From contig JAFTHG010000160.1 of assembly GCA_017457555.1 (NCBI GenBank), positions 1-12,772 of the forward strand: a stretch of 12,772 nt of DNA, in the 5' to 3' direction. Below the pieces are notes generated by a model, which was not told the origin of the DNA, made no database searches, and saw only the letters and a list, made by a program, of their open reading frames with translations. Position numbers and translations under genes: made by a program. The stretch's first letter is position 1, and every line of letters begins with the position of its first letter. Origin of the DNA: Kiritimatiellia bacterium. Lineage in GTDB: Bacteria; Verrucomicrobiota; Kiritimatiellia; RFP12; DVOR01. This document shows, piece after piece, positions 6,317-12,772 of the stretch.

Positions 6317-7780
6317 ATGCTGAGCAAAGTAACACACTTTCTGAAAGAGGTTATCTGGCGCATGGATATTGAGACGTGTCCGTACTGGATGCGTCTTTTA
6401 ATTCGTGTCTTGCGCTTCATTGTTCTGGTGGGCAAAGCCTATTGGAATGATGGCTCTATGCTCCACGCCTCAGCCCTGACCTATATCACCATGTTGGCCA
6501 TCGTCCCCGTGCTGACGTTGGGCCTCACCTCACTCAAAGCCTTCGGTGCCGGCGAACTCGCTGAGGCCAAGATTCTTGAACAGATTGAAGTCTTTACTGG
6601 CGAAATGGAGGGCGCTGCCACCGCACAAGCGGCGACAACCACGCCAGCAGCCACGCCCACCGATGCGGCACAACCTGCCGAACAGCCGATTGTGGAATCG
6701 CGTCACGCCGCCAACGCCTTGCGAAATCTCTGTCACACGGTCTTTGATCAAATAGATTCCATCAACTTTGCGAAGATTGGCACGGTGGGTGCGGTGGCGC
6801 TCATCTTCATGGTGATTAGCGTGCTGGGTAAGATTGAAGACAGTTTTAATGCTATTTGGGGCATTTCCAAGGCGCGTCCCATCTGGCGCAAGTTTACCGA
6901 CTACCTCAGTGTCATCATCATTGCGCCGCTTCTGGTTTTGGCTGCCACGTCCCTGCCCCTTTTAGACAGCATCTCGCAAGCCGTCCCCACGCTATGGGGC
7001 CTGCGTAACTTCGTTGAGGCACTCGGCATCCTCAATAAATTAGTCCCACTTCTCGTGGGCACACTCCTCTTTGCCTTTCTCTTTGGCTTCCTGCCGAACA
7101 CCCGCATTCAGATTCCCAGCATCTTCCTTGGCGCACTGATTACCACGGTCATCCTGATGATCTTCTTCAAACTGTGCATGGTGTTGCAAGTGGGTATCGC
7201 CAATAACAGTCGCCTCTACGGTTCGTTGATTGCGCTTCCCATCTTACTGTTCTGGATCAACTCCAGCTGGCACATCATCCTGTTGGGCGCAGAAATCTGC
7301 TATGTCCACCAGCATCGTGTGGAGCTCTTGCGTGAATCGGCGTTCTCTCATCCCTCCGAACGCGAAACGATTGTGCTGGCACTTGCCCTGACTCTCGGTG
7401 CGGCGCGGTGCGTTGAAGATCAGCGTGGGCCGCTCTCGGTGGAACAATTTGCCGATGATTTCACCCTGCCCATGCGCGATGTGGCTCGGGTTGCGAGCAT
7501 TTTGGAGCGCAATAAAATCCTCGTTCCGGTTACAGATCCCGCAGAAAACGCCCCTAATGGCTATATGCTCTGCTGTTGTGCCACGAAGCTTACCGTGTGC
7601 GAAGTCATCAATGCCTGCTTGGATAACACCCCGGGCGAGGATCTCCTTGCACGCGCTTCCAAACTGGAACACCTCGGGCCTCTGGCGGAATTAGAACGCC
7701 GCTTCTCCAAGGTGCTGTCGGACAACTTCAGCAATACCATTGCTGAAGCTCTTGAAATAGCCCGTAAGGCGCGGGCTTAA
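6317..7780 (+). CDS. YihY/virulence factor BrkB family inner-membrane protein
   Basis: Polytopic inner-membrane protein of a family once misnamed RNase BN; its function is not settled. The 487-aa product has a first hydrophobic region (about 27-72, with the family-typical GSMLHASALTYITMLAIVP) and further membrane segments near 152-172, 197-217, 241-260, 265-290 and 301-327. It contains FGFLPNTRIQIPSIFLGAL, typical of the family. Between the first and second membrane regions sits an Ala/Thr/Pro/Gln-rich insert (about 98-126) that resembles a flexible linker. The C-terminal 150 residues are soluble, with a winged-helix-like part (about 345-420) found in the longer family members. AAAGGA (6304-6309) lies seven bases before ATG 6317, which decides this start over an upstream in-frame one inside ptsI. 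Confidence 0.88.
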   Translation: MLSKVTHFLKEVIWRMDIETCPYWMRLLIRVLRFIVLVGKAYWNDGSMLHASALTYITMLAIVPVLTLGLTSLKAFGAGELAEAKILEQIEVFTGEMEGAATAQAATTTPAATPTDAAQPAEQPIVESRHAANALRNLCHTVFDQIDSINFAKIGTVGAVALIFMVISVLGKIEDSFNAIWGISKARPIWRKFTDYLSVIIIAPLLVLAATSLPLLDSISQAVPTLWGLRNFVEALGILNKLVPLLVGTLLFAFLFGFLPNTRIQIPSIFLGALITTVILMIFFKLCMVLQVGIANNSRLYGSLIALPILLFWINSSWHIILLGAEICYVHQHRVELLRESAFSHPSERETIVLALALTLGAARCVEDQRGPLSVEQFADDFTLPMRDVARVASILERNKILVPVTDPAENAPNGYMLCCCATKLTVCEVINACLDNTPGEDLLARASKLEHLGPLAELERRFSKVLSDNFSNTIAEALEIARKARA

Positions 7781-7784
7781 CGCG

Positions 7785-8192
7785 ATGCGTTGCCGCCGTC
7801 CTGCTCTCGCTGCCACTGCCGGATTCACCCTTTTGGAGGTGATGTTGGCAGTGATTATCCTTGGTGGTGCGCTCTCTGTCCTCTACCGCTCCATCATCGT
7901 TAATGTGCGTATGATTGATGTTTCCCACGAACGTCAGGAGGTCGCCTACGTCTTTTCGCTCGGCGAATTGGAATATCCGCTGCGCGATGTGGAAGATATT
8001 GAGGAAGATGCCCCTGTTGATCCCGACTCTTCCCTGAAAGAGGGTTATACCTTTGAGCGCACGGTTGATGAGAAAGAAGACCCCGAAGAGGGCGTTGAAG
8101 ATGACGGACTCTATGTGGTTCGCACCATTGTTACTTGGGGAGAGGGCCGCAATCGCGAGGAGATTGTGCGCTACCTCCGGAAGACCAAATAG
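7785..8192 (+). CDS. Type II secretion-like minor pseudopilin (GspI-like)
   Basis: Small type IV pilin-like protein, probably a minor pseudopilin. The 135-aa product has a 13-residue basic leader ending in Gly. The prepilin peptidase site G/FTLLEV follows, with Glu18 at mature position +5, and then a hydrophobic helix (14-34) LEVMLAVIILGGALSVLY typical of GspI. The rest is short and very acidic (about 66-110, many Asp and Glu), with a final strand pair LYVVRTIVTW and a basic tail. It starts four bases after the YihY-family stop with no ribosome site and is followed 23 bases later by a second pseudopilin gene. The order I then J matches type II secretion operons. The I assignment rests on length, helix and position; a generic prepilin-motif protein, common in planctomycetes and verrucomicrobia, is the alternative. 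Confidence 0.75.
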   Translation: MRCRRPALAATAGFTLLEVMLAVIILGGALSVLYRSIIVNVRMIDVSHERQEVAYVFSLGELEYPLRDVEDIEEDAPVDPDSSLKEGYTFERTVDEKEDPEEGVEDDGLYVVRTIVTWGEGRNREEIVRYLRKTK

Positions 8193-8215
8193 TCGCTGAC
8201 GCCCATTGCAATCCT

Positions 8216-9127
8216 ATGATGCACCCGCTCCGCCACATAATCCCGCACCATTCGCCAGTCCGCCACCGCACGTGGCGCGCAGGTTTTACATTGGTTGAAA
8301 TCCTGATTGCGCTCTCCCTGCTGGGGCTGCTTACCGTCATGCTCTTCACCTCCTTCTATTCGGTAACCCGTGCATGGGAAACAGGCCGCTCCGTCATTGA
8401 TGCCTCCGGCCACTCTGACTACCTGATGGAGCAACTCACCGCCGCACTCCGCTCCGCCTATACGCCCGGTACGGGCGAAAAGTATGGGCTGATCTTTGAG
8501 GATGATGGCGAGGATGAGGATGCCCGTGACTTCATTGAATGGAGTAAAGTCGGCCCTGCGCTCGTGGGAGAAGATGCCGAATTTGCCTATGTGCCCCACC
8601 GCATTCGCGTGTCCATCACCGATCCTGACGGCGATTTCCCCGGCGGTTTCACCGTTCGTGCATGGCGTCAAGATTTGCAACTGGACGATTTTGACCCGGA
8701 AAAGGACACCACCGAACTCTGCCTGTCGCCCAAAGTCATCGGTTTTAATTGCCGGATGCTGGATCCAGACCAGCCCCGCACGGCCGATGATGAAATCAAT
8801 TGGATTGACGAATGGACGAAGACCAATATGCTCCCCACCGCGTTGGAACTCACCCTCTGGATGATGCCACCGGAAGAAGATAGCGAACCCATCGAGAGTC
8901 GACGCATTGTGGAAATCCCTATGGGAGCACTCTCGCAAAATCCGAACTTGGGGTCGTCCTCCAATCAAGAAGCCAAGCGTGGCACCTCCACCTCTGTAGG
9001 CGGCAAATCCTCCGGCAGTGGGTTAAGAGGCAACCGCCCCTCCTCCGGCAATCGCCCCACTTCTGGTGGTGGTCCTGCGCCAGCCCCCATCACTCCTGGC
9101 GGCATGGCACCCCCAATGCCCCGCTAA
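8216..9127 (+). CDS. Type II secretion-like minor pseudopilin (GspJ-like) with Gly/Ser/Pro-rich tail
   Basis: Predicted pseudopilin of 303 aa. It has a 23-residue His/Arg-rich leader, cleavage site G/FTLVEI (Gly23/Phe24), Glu28 at mature +5 and a hydrophobic helix (24-46) that matches GspJ well. The central region (about 60-235) is mixed alpha/beta with acidic patches. From about residue 236 the sequence becomes low complexity, rich in Gly, Ser, Pro and Asn, to the end; a GspJ protein usually stops near 200 residues. The ATG at 8216 (or 8219) is chosen because it lies just after the upstream stop. A TTG at 8135 would add 27 unlikely residues inside the previous gene. There is no ribosome site. 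No gspK or other secretion gene follows, and the next genes run on the opposite strand. Confidence 0.75.
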   Translation: MMHPLRHIIPHHSPVRHRTWRAGFTLVEILIALSLLGLLTVMLFTSFYSVTRAWETGRSVIDASGHSDYLMEQLTAALRSAYTPGTGEKYGLIFEDDGEDEDARDFIEWSKVGPALVGEDAEFAYVPHRIRVSITDPDGDFPGGFTVRAWRQDLQLDDFDPEKDTTELCLSPKVIGFNCRMLDPDQPRTADDEINWIDEWTKTNMLPTALELTLWMMPPEEDSEPIESRRIVEIPMGALSQNPNLGSSSNQEAKRGTSTSVGGKSSGSGLRGNRPSSGNRPTSGGGPAPAPITPGGMAPPMPR

Positions 9128-9397
9128 TTTCCCCACCGTACTCCTGCAAAACACGAAAACGACACGCTCCTGCGCGCACAGGACAGGTGTCTTTGTAACA
9201 GACCTCTTTTACTTTCGCACTGAAGGTCATTAGTCAACGTTGCACGGATCGCCGTTTTCAATTTTAGAGTAGCCGGCAGTACTCCTTTAACAGCCCCATT
9301 ATCCTGCCGCTCCGCTATGGAGATGATAGCACAGGAGTGACGTTCTGGCAAACGGCGTGAGCGATTGTGTATTTGCGCGGGGAGTTTGAGAAAGTGA

Positions 9398-9425
9398 AGC
9401 CCTCGGTGTGAGCCGGGGGCTTTTT
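9398..9425 (+). terminator. Intrinsic terminator in the convergent gap
   Basis: Arms AGCCCTCGG (9398-9406) and CCGGGGGCT (9413-9421) pair over nine bases with one G-U wobble around a six-base loop (TGTGAG). The T-run is 9421-9425. The direction is plus. Read on the minus strand, the hairpin is followed only by a weak T-containing stretch, so it may also slow transcription from the minus-strand genes. It lies about 270 bases beyond the gspJ-like stop. Confidence 0.8.
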
Positions 9426-9463
9426 GCAGGGTGGTTGCAGGGGTGTTGTGAGGTGGTTGCAGG
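9420..9463. repeat. Short array of 11-bp imperfect tandem repeats
   Basis: Four consecutive 11-base units can be written at 9420-9430, 9431-9441, 9442-9452 and 9453-9463. Units two and four are identical (GTGGTTGCAGG), and with one further flanking base they form a 12-base direct repeat. Unit one keeps TTGCAGG and unit three is degenerate (GGTGTTGTGAG). The period matches one helical turn. The array overlaps the terminator T-run and ends nine bases before the first minus-strand stop codon. No function can be assigned. Confidence 0.6.
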
Positions 9464-9472
9464 CGAGGTATT

Positions 9473-10429
9473 TTAGGGGAGGTAGACGCCGGGGCCGGAG
9501 GAGGCGTCGAGGGCTCCTTTGGAGTCGGGGGCTTTGGTGGCAAGGATGCGTGTAGAGGTGGAGATTTCTCGGAGGAGATTGATCATCTCTCGGTCGCTAT
9601 CCTTGACATTGATTGTGGCGCCGATTTGCCCGCCAATTTTCTGAAGTGCGTCTGCATGTTCCGAACCTTTCAAAAGTGTGGGGAGGTCCTGGAAGTAGTT
9701 TTTGTCGTCGAGTTCGCCGAGGGTGGCGAGTCGACTTTTCTGCATGGCGAGGAGGTTCTGCTTTTCTTTGTATTCGGGTGTGTCGGTGAGGCCTCGTTTG
9801 GCCATGGCTTCGATGGCATTGGTGAGCGAACGGATAGAGGTGTCGCCGTCGCCACGTTTGATTTGATTGGCGCGTTCGGTGATGGCTTCATCGCGTTGGT
9901 CGCGGGTCATCCATTGGAGCGAACGGACGAAGGCGGCGTCTTGACGTTTTGCGCCGGTGGTGTAACCGGTCATTTTGGCAGAGTCTTTGAGCGAACGGAG
10001 TGCGTCGCGTGTTTCTTTGGCTTCATCGGCGAGGGTTTTGAGGGCTCCTGCGGCGGTGCCGATGGCGGCACCCACGGCCATTCCTGCTGGGCCCAACATT
10101 GCTCCTGCGGTGGCACCAGCGATGGCTCCTCCTCCGATATTGGAGAGGCGCTTTGCGTTTCGGGATTGGCCAGGGATTGTGCCGAGGGCATCGGTGAGGG
10201 TGTTGAAGCCTTGATTTGCGAACATCCCGATGGCGAGGGTGGCGAGGGCTCGTTCTGCCTGCGCCTGTTGTTTAGTGGCGCTGCTGGTGGTCGAAGAGGA
10301 GCGCGGGGCGACTTGCACACTTCCTGCGGGTGCATTGCCGGGGGCTTGCGCTTGGGGTGCAGACGGTTTTGCGGGCGGGTTACCGCCCGTCTGCGAGACG
10401 ATTTTAATGGTTAAGGTCGAGTCTGCCAT
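9473..10429 (-). CDS. Unrecognised protein with Gly/Ala-rich hydrophobic segment; possible tail or tape-measure-like protein
   Basis: Not recognised with certainty. The 318-aa product begins with a short strand (LTIKIVSQTG). A Pro/Ala/Ser/Gln-rich flexible stretch follows (about 18-55), then a helix, then a Gly/Ala-rich hydrophobic region (about 97-130, GGGAIAGATAGAMLGPAGMAVG and onward), and then a long helical, charged C-terminal half (about 130-300). This order recalls small tail tape-measure or minor tail proteins, where a glycine-rich hydrophobic hinge sits between helical parts; that is an analogy, not a match. ATG 10429 is chosen over a GTG two codons upstream because GAAAGGA lies seven bases before it, while the GTG would be too close. 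It is the last gene of the minus-strand block and follows the 265-aa gene by 15 bases. Confidence 0.8.
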   Translation of the reverse strand: MADSTLTIKIVSQTGGNPPAKPSAPQAQAPGNAPAGSVQVAPRSSSTTSSATKQQAQAERALATLAIGMFANQGFNTLTDALGTIPGQSRNAKRLSNIGGGAIAGATAGAMLGPAGMAVGAAIGTAAGALKTLADEAKETRDALRSLKDSAKMTGYTTGAKRQDAAFVRSLQWMTRDQRDEAITERANQIKRGDGDTSIRSLTNAIEAMAKRGLTDTPEYKEKQNLLAMQKSRLATLGELDDKNYFQDLPTLLKGSEHADALQKIGGQIGATINVKDSDREMINLLREISTSTRILATKAPDSKGALDASSGPGVYLP

Positions 10430-10444
10430 AGCCACGTCCTTTCG

Positions 10445-11242
10445 TTAGGCACTGTAGAGGTTGCTATTCCACACATCTGCGCCGGTCCAGACTTCGGTGC
10501 GTTGGATGGTTCCGTCGAGGGCGGTTTGAATGCGGTCAGCGGTTTTAAGCCATTGGTTGGCGAGTGCGGTGAATTTAGAGACCTCGATTGACCCCACCAC
10601 CGAGTCACTGCTTGCTGAGGTGGGCGTATCAATCTTGCCTACCTTTGAAGTGAAGTTCGTCAAACTGGTTAGGGTGGAGATTTTAGTGATGGTGGGGGTG
10701 AAGACGAGATAACTTTCAATGCCCTGCTCACGGATCATCTGTGCGAGTAAGAGGGTGTTTCCTGTGAGTTTGGAGCCGTCTTGGGTATTGTAAATGTAGT
10801 CATTGTAAGAAGTGGGATCGCTTGAGGCGAGCGCCTCCCAGAGACGGAGTGCCGCGAGGTCTGGTTTTTCGCCCGTCGTTGGGGTCCATGTGCGGATGTC
10901 TTTGGAGATTTCCTGCCACGCAAGTAGCCATGTTTCGGTGTCATCTTTCTCTGCTACAGAGATAGCGAGCGTGGCGAGGTCTCCTGCGTCACGCTGCAGA
11001 TTGAGGGAGGTGACATTTCCTGTGCCAAAATCACCCGTCCACGAAGTATCTACGGGTGGTGGAAGACCGACCTTAGCGCGTTCTGCGTATTCTTTTAGCT
11101 GCGTCCAAGCGCCTCGCACATAAGACGTGCGCACGGTTAGGCCGGGTTGTTTAGCGATCGTGGTATTAGGCTGGTAGGTGGGCGAAAGCGTGAGATTTGT
11201 CGTGGTGCCCTGCGTGGAGTCTTGTGTGGTATCGTCTGCCAT
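10445..11242 (-). CDS. Unrecognised Thr/Ser-rich protein, possible virion structural protein
   Basis: Not recognised. The 265-aa product has no signal peptide, no membrane segment and no cysteine. The N-terminal 35 residues are Thr/Gln/Asn-rich and look disordered. A mixed region (about 36-175) contains RGAWTQLKEYAERA, a strand-rich part with SLNLQRDAGDLATLAISVAE, and helices around 120-170. A Ser/Thr-rich stretch follows, then an amphipathic helix near 222-242 and a conspicuous Trp-rich end, VWTGADVWNSNLY. The ATG is preceded by a weak purine run (AAAGAAAGG) nine bases away. It sits between the repeat-containing gene and the Gly/Ala-rich gene with 15-base gaps on both sides, which suggests co-expression and possibly a shared complex. 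Confidence 0.78.
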   Translation of the reverse strand: MADDTTQDSTQGTTTNLTLSPTYQPNTTIAKQPGLTVRTSYVRGAWTQLKEYAERAKVGLPPPVDTSWTGDFGTGNVTSLNLQRDAGDLATLAISVAEKDDTETWLLAWQEISKDIRTWTPTTGEKPDLAALRLWEALASSDPTSYNDYIYNTQDGSKLTGNTLLLAQMIREQGIESYLVFTPTITKISTLTSLTNFTSKVGKIDTPTSASSDSVVGSIEVSKFTALANQWLKTADRIQTALDGTIQRTEVWTGADVWNSNLYSA

Positions 11243-11257
11243 CGGTGAGCCTTTCTT

Positions 11258-12628
11258 TTAGAGTTCAAATGTGCGGGAGAAGGTGCCTGAGAGGTAGGTC
11301 TCTGAGTAGATGGTCGTGCCATTCTTTTTAATGGTGACATCATAGACGTGCTCAGCCACTTGGCAGTTAAAGCGCACGCGGAAGAGTTTGGGAAGGACGA
11401 CGATTTTCTTGTCGGCATAGAGCGGCATATTTGAGCCAGAACCGCCGCTCTCCCACGCGAGCGTCTTGCTCACGCTTAGCGCGGTGGTCACAGAGGCCGA
11501 TTGAGCGCTTTCACTCTCGCCCACCTTGTGAATCGCCCACGTAATGGTGTGACCGCTATCTCGGTAGGTCGCGGAGATGGCGATGGTGGCCGAAGAGCTT
11601 GCTGCGCCCGCATCGCCATAGAGAATCGCGCCGTAGCGGTCGCAAAGGATTGCCCCTGTGGAAGTGCCACCCGTTGACCCAAAGGCGCAGGAGAGCGTGC
11701 AGCTGGTTTCGGCTTTGATAGTTGCTGGGTTTGACCAACGATCTACGACGACGCCATCCTTGGTCCATCCGCTAAAGGTATCGATATTGAAGGATGAGGC
11801 GGTGAGGACTACGGTGACGCCCCCTGTACCATCTTCATAGGAGAGCGCGAGGGACTTATTGGCGCCTGCGCTCACCGTGCCAGAGGCTATCTGATCGCCA
11901 TTATTTCCGCAGACATACTGAATCGCCGACTGCGAAGGCGCCACGATTTCAACGGTGACGGAGGTGCGATGCGTGAGCACGCAGGAGATGGTGTTTCCCG
12001 CAGAGACCGTTAATGTGAGCGGATTGGTCGTGCCTGCGGCTGTCCCATTCTTGGTCCAATTTTTAAGCGTGTATCCAGAGGCGAGTGTAGCCTGCAGTTT
12101 TACGCTCGTACTGGAGCCATAGAGGGTGACATCTACCGTGGTGCCTGCCGAGACAGTGGCAGCTACACCCTCGCTCGGTGTGACGGTGATGGAGCAACCC
12201 TTTGGCGCAGTCACCTTAAAGGTATTAATGACTCGAATGGTAACATCAAATTCCCAAATGGTATAGAGTGATGCATTGGTATTTACGTTGTAATACTCCA
12301 CATATCCTGCATAATGATAGACGCCATCTTTTGAGTAAGAACTATTCACGAAGCGCGATGCGCCCTGAGCAGAATGTTGCGGATAGTAAAATGGATCCCA
12401 GTAGTAACATGGCACGAAGCTCGTTGTCACTCCAGGCGTGGCGTTTGTGGCAAAGGCCAGATAAAGCCCCCCCTTCTGTACCGAGCCTCCGGAGCTGATG
12501 CGGATAAGCTTCATCGTGCCGTAACCTCCCTGCACTGTGCCAGAGGACTCTGCACCATCGCCGAGCGTGGTGTAGGTGGTGCCCTCGTTATTGATGGCAG
12601 TACATTCGCCGAGGATTTTGTAGGCCAT
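11258..12628 (-). CDS. Repeat-containing beta-rich protein with divergent InlB B-repeat-like modules
   Basis: The 456-aa product is rich in Ser, Thr, Gly and aromatic residues and lacks a signal peptide. Residues 1-130 form a distinct N-terminal part with clustered aromatics (CYYWDPFYYPQ at 74-84). Two related modules follow, about 136-221 and 222-317. Each holds a VSAG turn, a hydrophobic strand and a WTKNG or WTKDG core (191-195, 288-292) followed by an NP strand, as in divergent InlB B-repeats of cell-surface proteins. A linker and a beta-rich C-terminal part (about 325-456) follow, ending in a VTIKKNGTTIYSETYL-like strand pair. Such repeats normally occur in exported proteins, so their presence without an export signal is odd and would suit a phage fibre or tail-tip protein. 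GGAG lies ten bases before the ATG, which overlaps the upstream stop as TAATG. Confidence 0.8.
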   Translation of the reverse strand: MAYKILGECTAINNEGTTYTTLGDGAESSGTVQGGYGTMKLIRISSGGSVQKGGLYLAFATNATPGVTTSFVPCYYWDPFYYPQHSAQGASRFVNSSYSKDGVYHYAGYVEYYNVNTNASLYTIWEFDVTIRVINTFKVTAPKGCSITVTPSEGVAATVSAGTTVDVTLYGSSTSVKLQATLASGYTLKNWTKNGTAAGTTNPLTLTVSAGNTISCVLTHRTSVTVEIVAPSQSAIQYVCGNNGDQIASGTVSAGANKSLALSYEDGTGGVTVVLTASSFNIDTFSGWTKDGVVVDRWSNPATIKAETSCTLSCAFGSTGGTSTGAILCDRYGAILYGDAGAASSSATIAISATYRDSGHTITWAIHKVGESESAQSASVTTALSVSKTLAWESGGSGSNMPLYADKKIVVLPKLFRVRFNCQVAEHVYDVTIKKNGTTIYSETYLSGTFSRTFEL

Positions 12629-12772
12629 TAGCTATGCTCTCCGGAGTGCGGGGTGGCGGTGAAGACCTCTTCGGTTGTTTCGGTGCCAAGAGAGGTGAAG
12701 TAACCCGTGACGGTGCGCTTTGTGTAGGTGAGCTTGTGGGTGGATGCGTTGTAAGAGACACTGGTCACCACA
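12628..12772 (-). CDS. C-terminal end of an unrecognised gene cut by the window edge
   Basis: Reading the minus strand from 12771, a stop-free frame of 47 codons ends in TAA at 12630-12628. The fragment is Thr/Ser/Val/Tyr-rich (for example NASTHKLTYTKRTVTGYF) with an alternating beta pattern, and ends in HSGEHS. Its stop overlaps the ATG of the following gene as TAATG, the same coupling seen between lptA and lptB. The composition resembles the neighbouring minus-strand proteins, so it is probably another part of the same block. The start lies beyond the window and no function can be given. Confidence 0.6.
   Translation of the reverse strand, partial: VVTSVSYNASTHKLTYTKRTVTGYFTSLGTETTEEVFTATPHSGEHS

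Larger units (their letters stand above)
9128..9472. other. Gene-free gap between convergent units
   Basis: This 345-base stretch separates the plus-strand pseudopilins from the minus-strand gene block. No plus-strand reading frame of useful length with a ribosome site is seen. One minus-strand frame (9124-9543) stays open across it, but it starts inside another gene and looks like a shadow. The right third holds a terminator and an 11-bp repeat array. If region 3 is a prophage, its boundary should lie here; no tRNA or obvious attachment repeat was recognised. Confidence 0.6.
9473..12772 (-). mobile_element. Possible prophage or phage-derived structural gene block
   Basis: Four co-directional minus-strand genes are packed with gaps of 15 bases or a TAATG overlap, opposite in direction to the housekeeping operon. 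None has a signal peptide or a recognised metabolic domain. Composition (Thr/Ser-rich beta proteins, a Gly/Ala-rich hinge protein, repeat-containing fibre-like protein) fits a tail or fibre module. No terminase, capsid, portal or integrase gene is in view, and the block continues beyond the right edge. Calling it phage-derived is an inference; a secreted or surface apparatus without classical signals is the alternative. Confidence 0.4.

Noticed and set aside
8135..8215. TTG start extending the GspJ-like gene
   Set aside because: It would overlap the upstream pseudopilin gene by 58 bases and lengthen the leader to about 50 residues, far beyond a normal prepilin leader.
8171..8968. 265-codon open frame on - opposite the GspJ-like gene
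   Set aside because: The plus-strand protein has a textbook prepilin cleavage site and helix, and the minus frame has no recognisable domain.
9240..9268. Possible promoter (TTGCAC) for a small RNA ending at the 9398-9425 terminator
   Set aside because: The matching -10 region (TTTAGA at best) is poor, so no small RNA gene is claimed.
9124..9543. 139-codon frame on - crossing the gene-free gap
   Set aside because: It starts inside the Gly/Ala-rich gene in another frame, has a Pro-rich shadow-like beginning and runs through a terminator and repeats.
9626..10414. 262-codon open frame on + opposite the Gly/Ala-rich gene
   Set aside because: It is rich in Cys, Phe and Gly in the pattern expected of an antisense shadow, and the minus-strand gene has a good ribosome site and a coherent protein.
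10445..11242. Transglutaminase-like resemblance around LLLAQMIREQGIESYLVF
   Set aside because: The protein has no cysteine at all, so the catalytic residue is missing and the similarity is only that of a helix followed by a strand.

Overview
The window looks like a chromosomal segment of a Gram-negative bacterium. It carries KDO synthesis and LPS-export genes, an HPr kinase/phosphorylase with HPr and enzyme I, and type II secretion-like pseudopilins. Together with a metal-dependent type KdsA and several genes lacking a Shine-Dalgarno site, this mix suggests the PVC group (Verrucomicrobiota, Kiritimatiellota or Lentisphaerota). That placement is an inference from gene content, not a sequence match. 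No tRNA, rRNA, CRISPR array, transposase or integrase is visible.

Region 1 (95-9127, all on +) is a tight run of ten housekeeping genes: kdsA, an lptC-like gene, lptA, lptB, hpf (short form), hprK, ptsH, ptsI, a YihY/BrkB-family membrane protein, and two pseudopilin genes resembling gspI and gspJ. Most junctions overlap or are under 50 bp, so this is probably one or two operons. The order kdsA-lptC-lptA-lptB-hpf resembles the proteobacterial rpoN neighbourhood. Here rpoN and ptsN are absent, and a carbon-regulatory HprK-HPr-EI block follows instead. A 12-bp hairpin with a T-run lies between hpf and hprK, and the hprK ATG begins directly at the end of its T-run. It may attenuate the downstream half of the operon.

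Region 2 (9128-9472) is a gene-free gap between convergent transcription units. It holds a strong plus-strand terminator and, immediately beside it, a short array of 11-bp imperfect repeats.

Region 3 (9473-12772, all on -) holds three complete genes and one partial gene, tightly packed and with no recognised housekeeping homologue. One has a Gly/Ala-rich hydrophobic hinge, one is Thr/Ser-rich without cysteine, and one carries two modules resembling divergent InlB B-repeats but has no signal peptide. Their layout and composition fit the tail or fibre part of a prophage or phage-derived particle, but nothing diagnostic is present. They are the least explained genes of the window.

Functionally, the first four genes make KDO-8-phosphate and drive LPS transport from the inner membrane. 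HPF silences ribosomes in slow growth. HprK, HPr and EI form a phosphorelay able to sense PEP, ATP and phosphate status. The pseudopilins probably belong to a secretion or pilus-like system whose other parts lie elsewhere.
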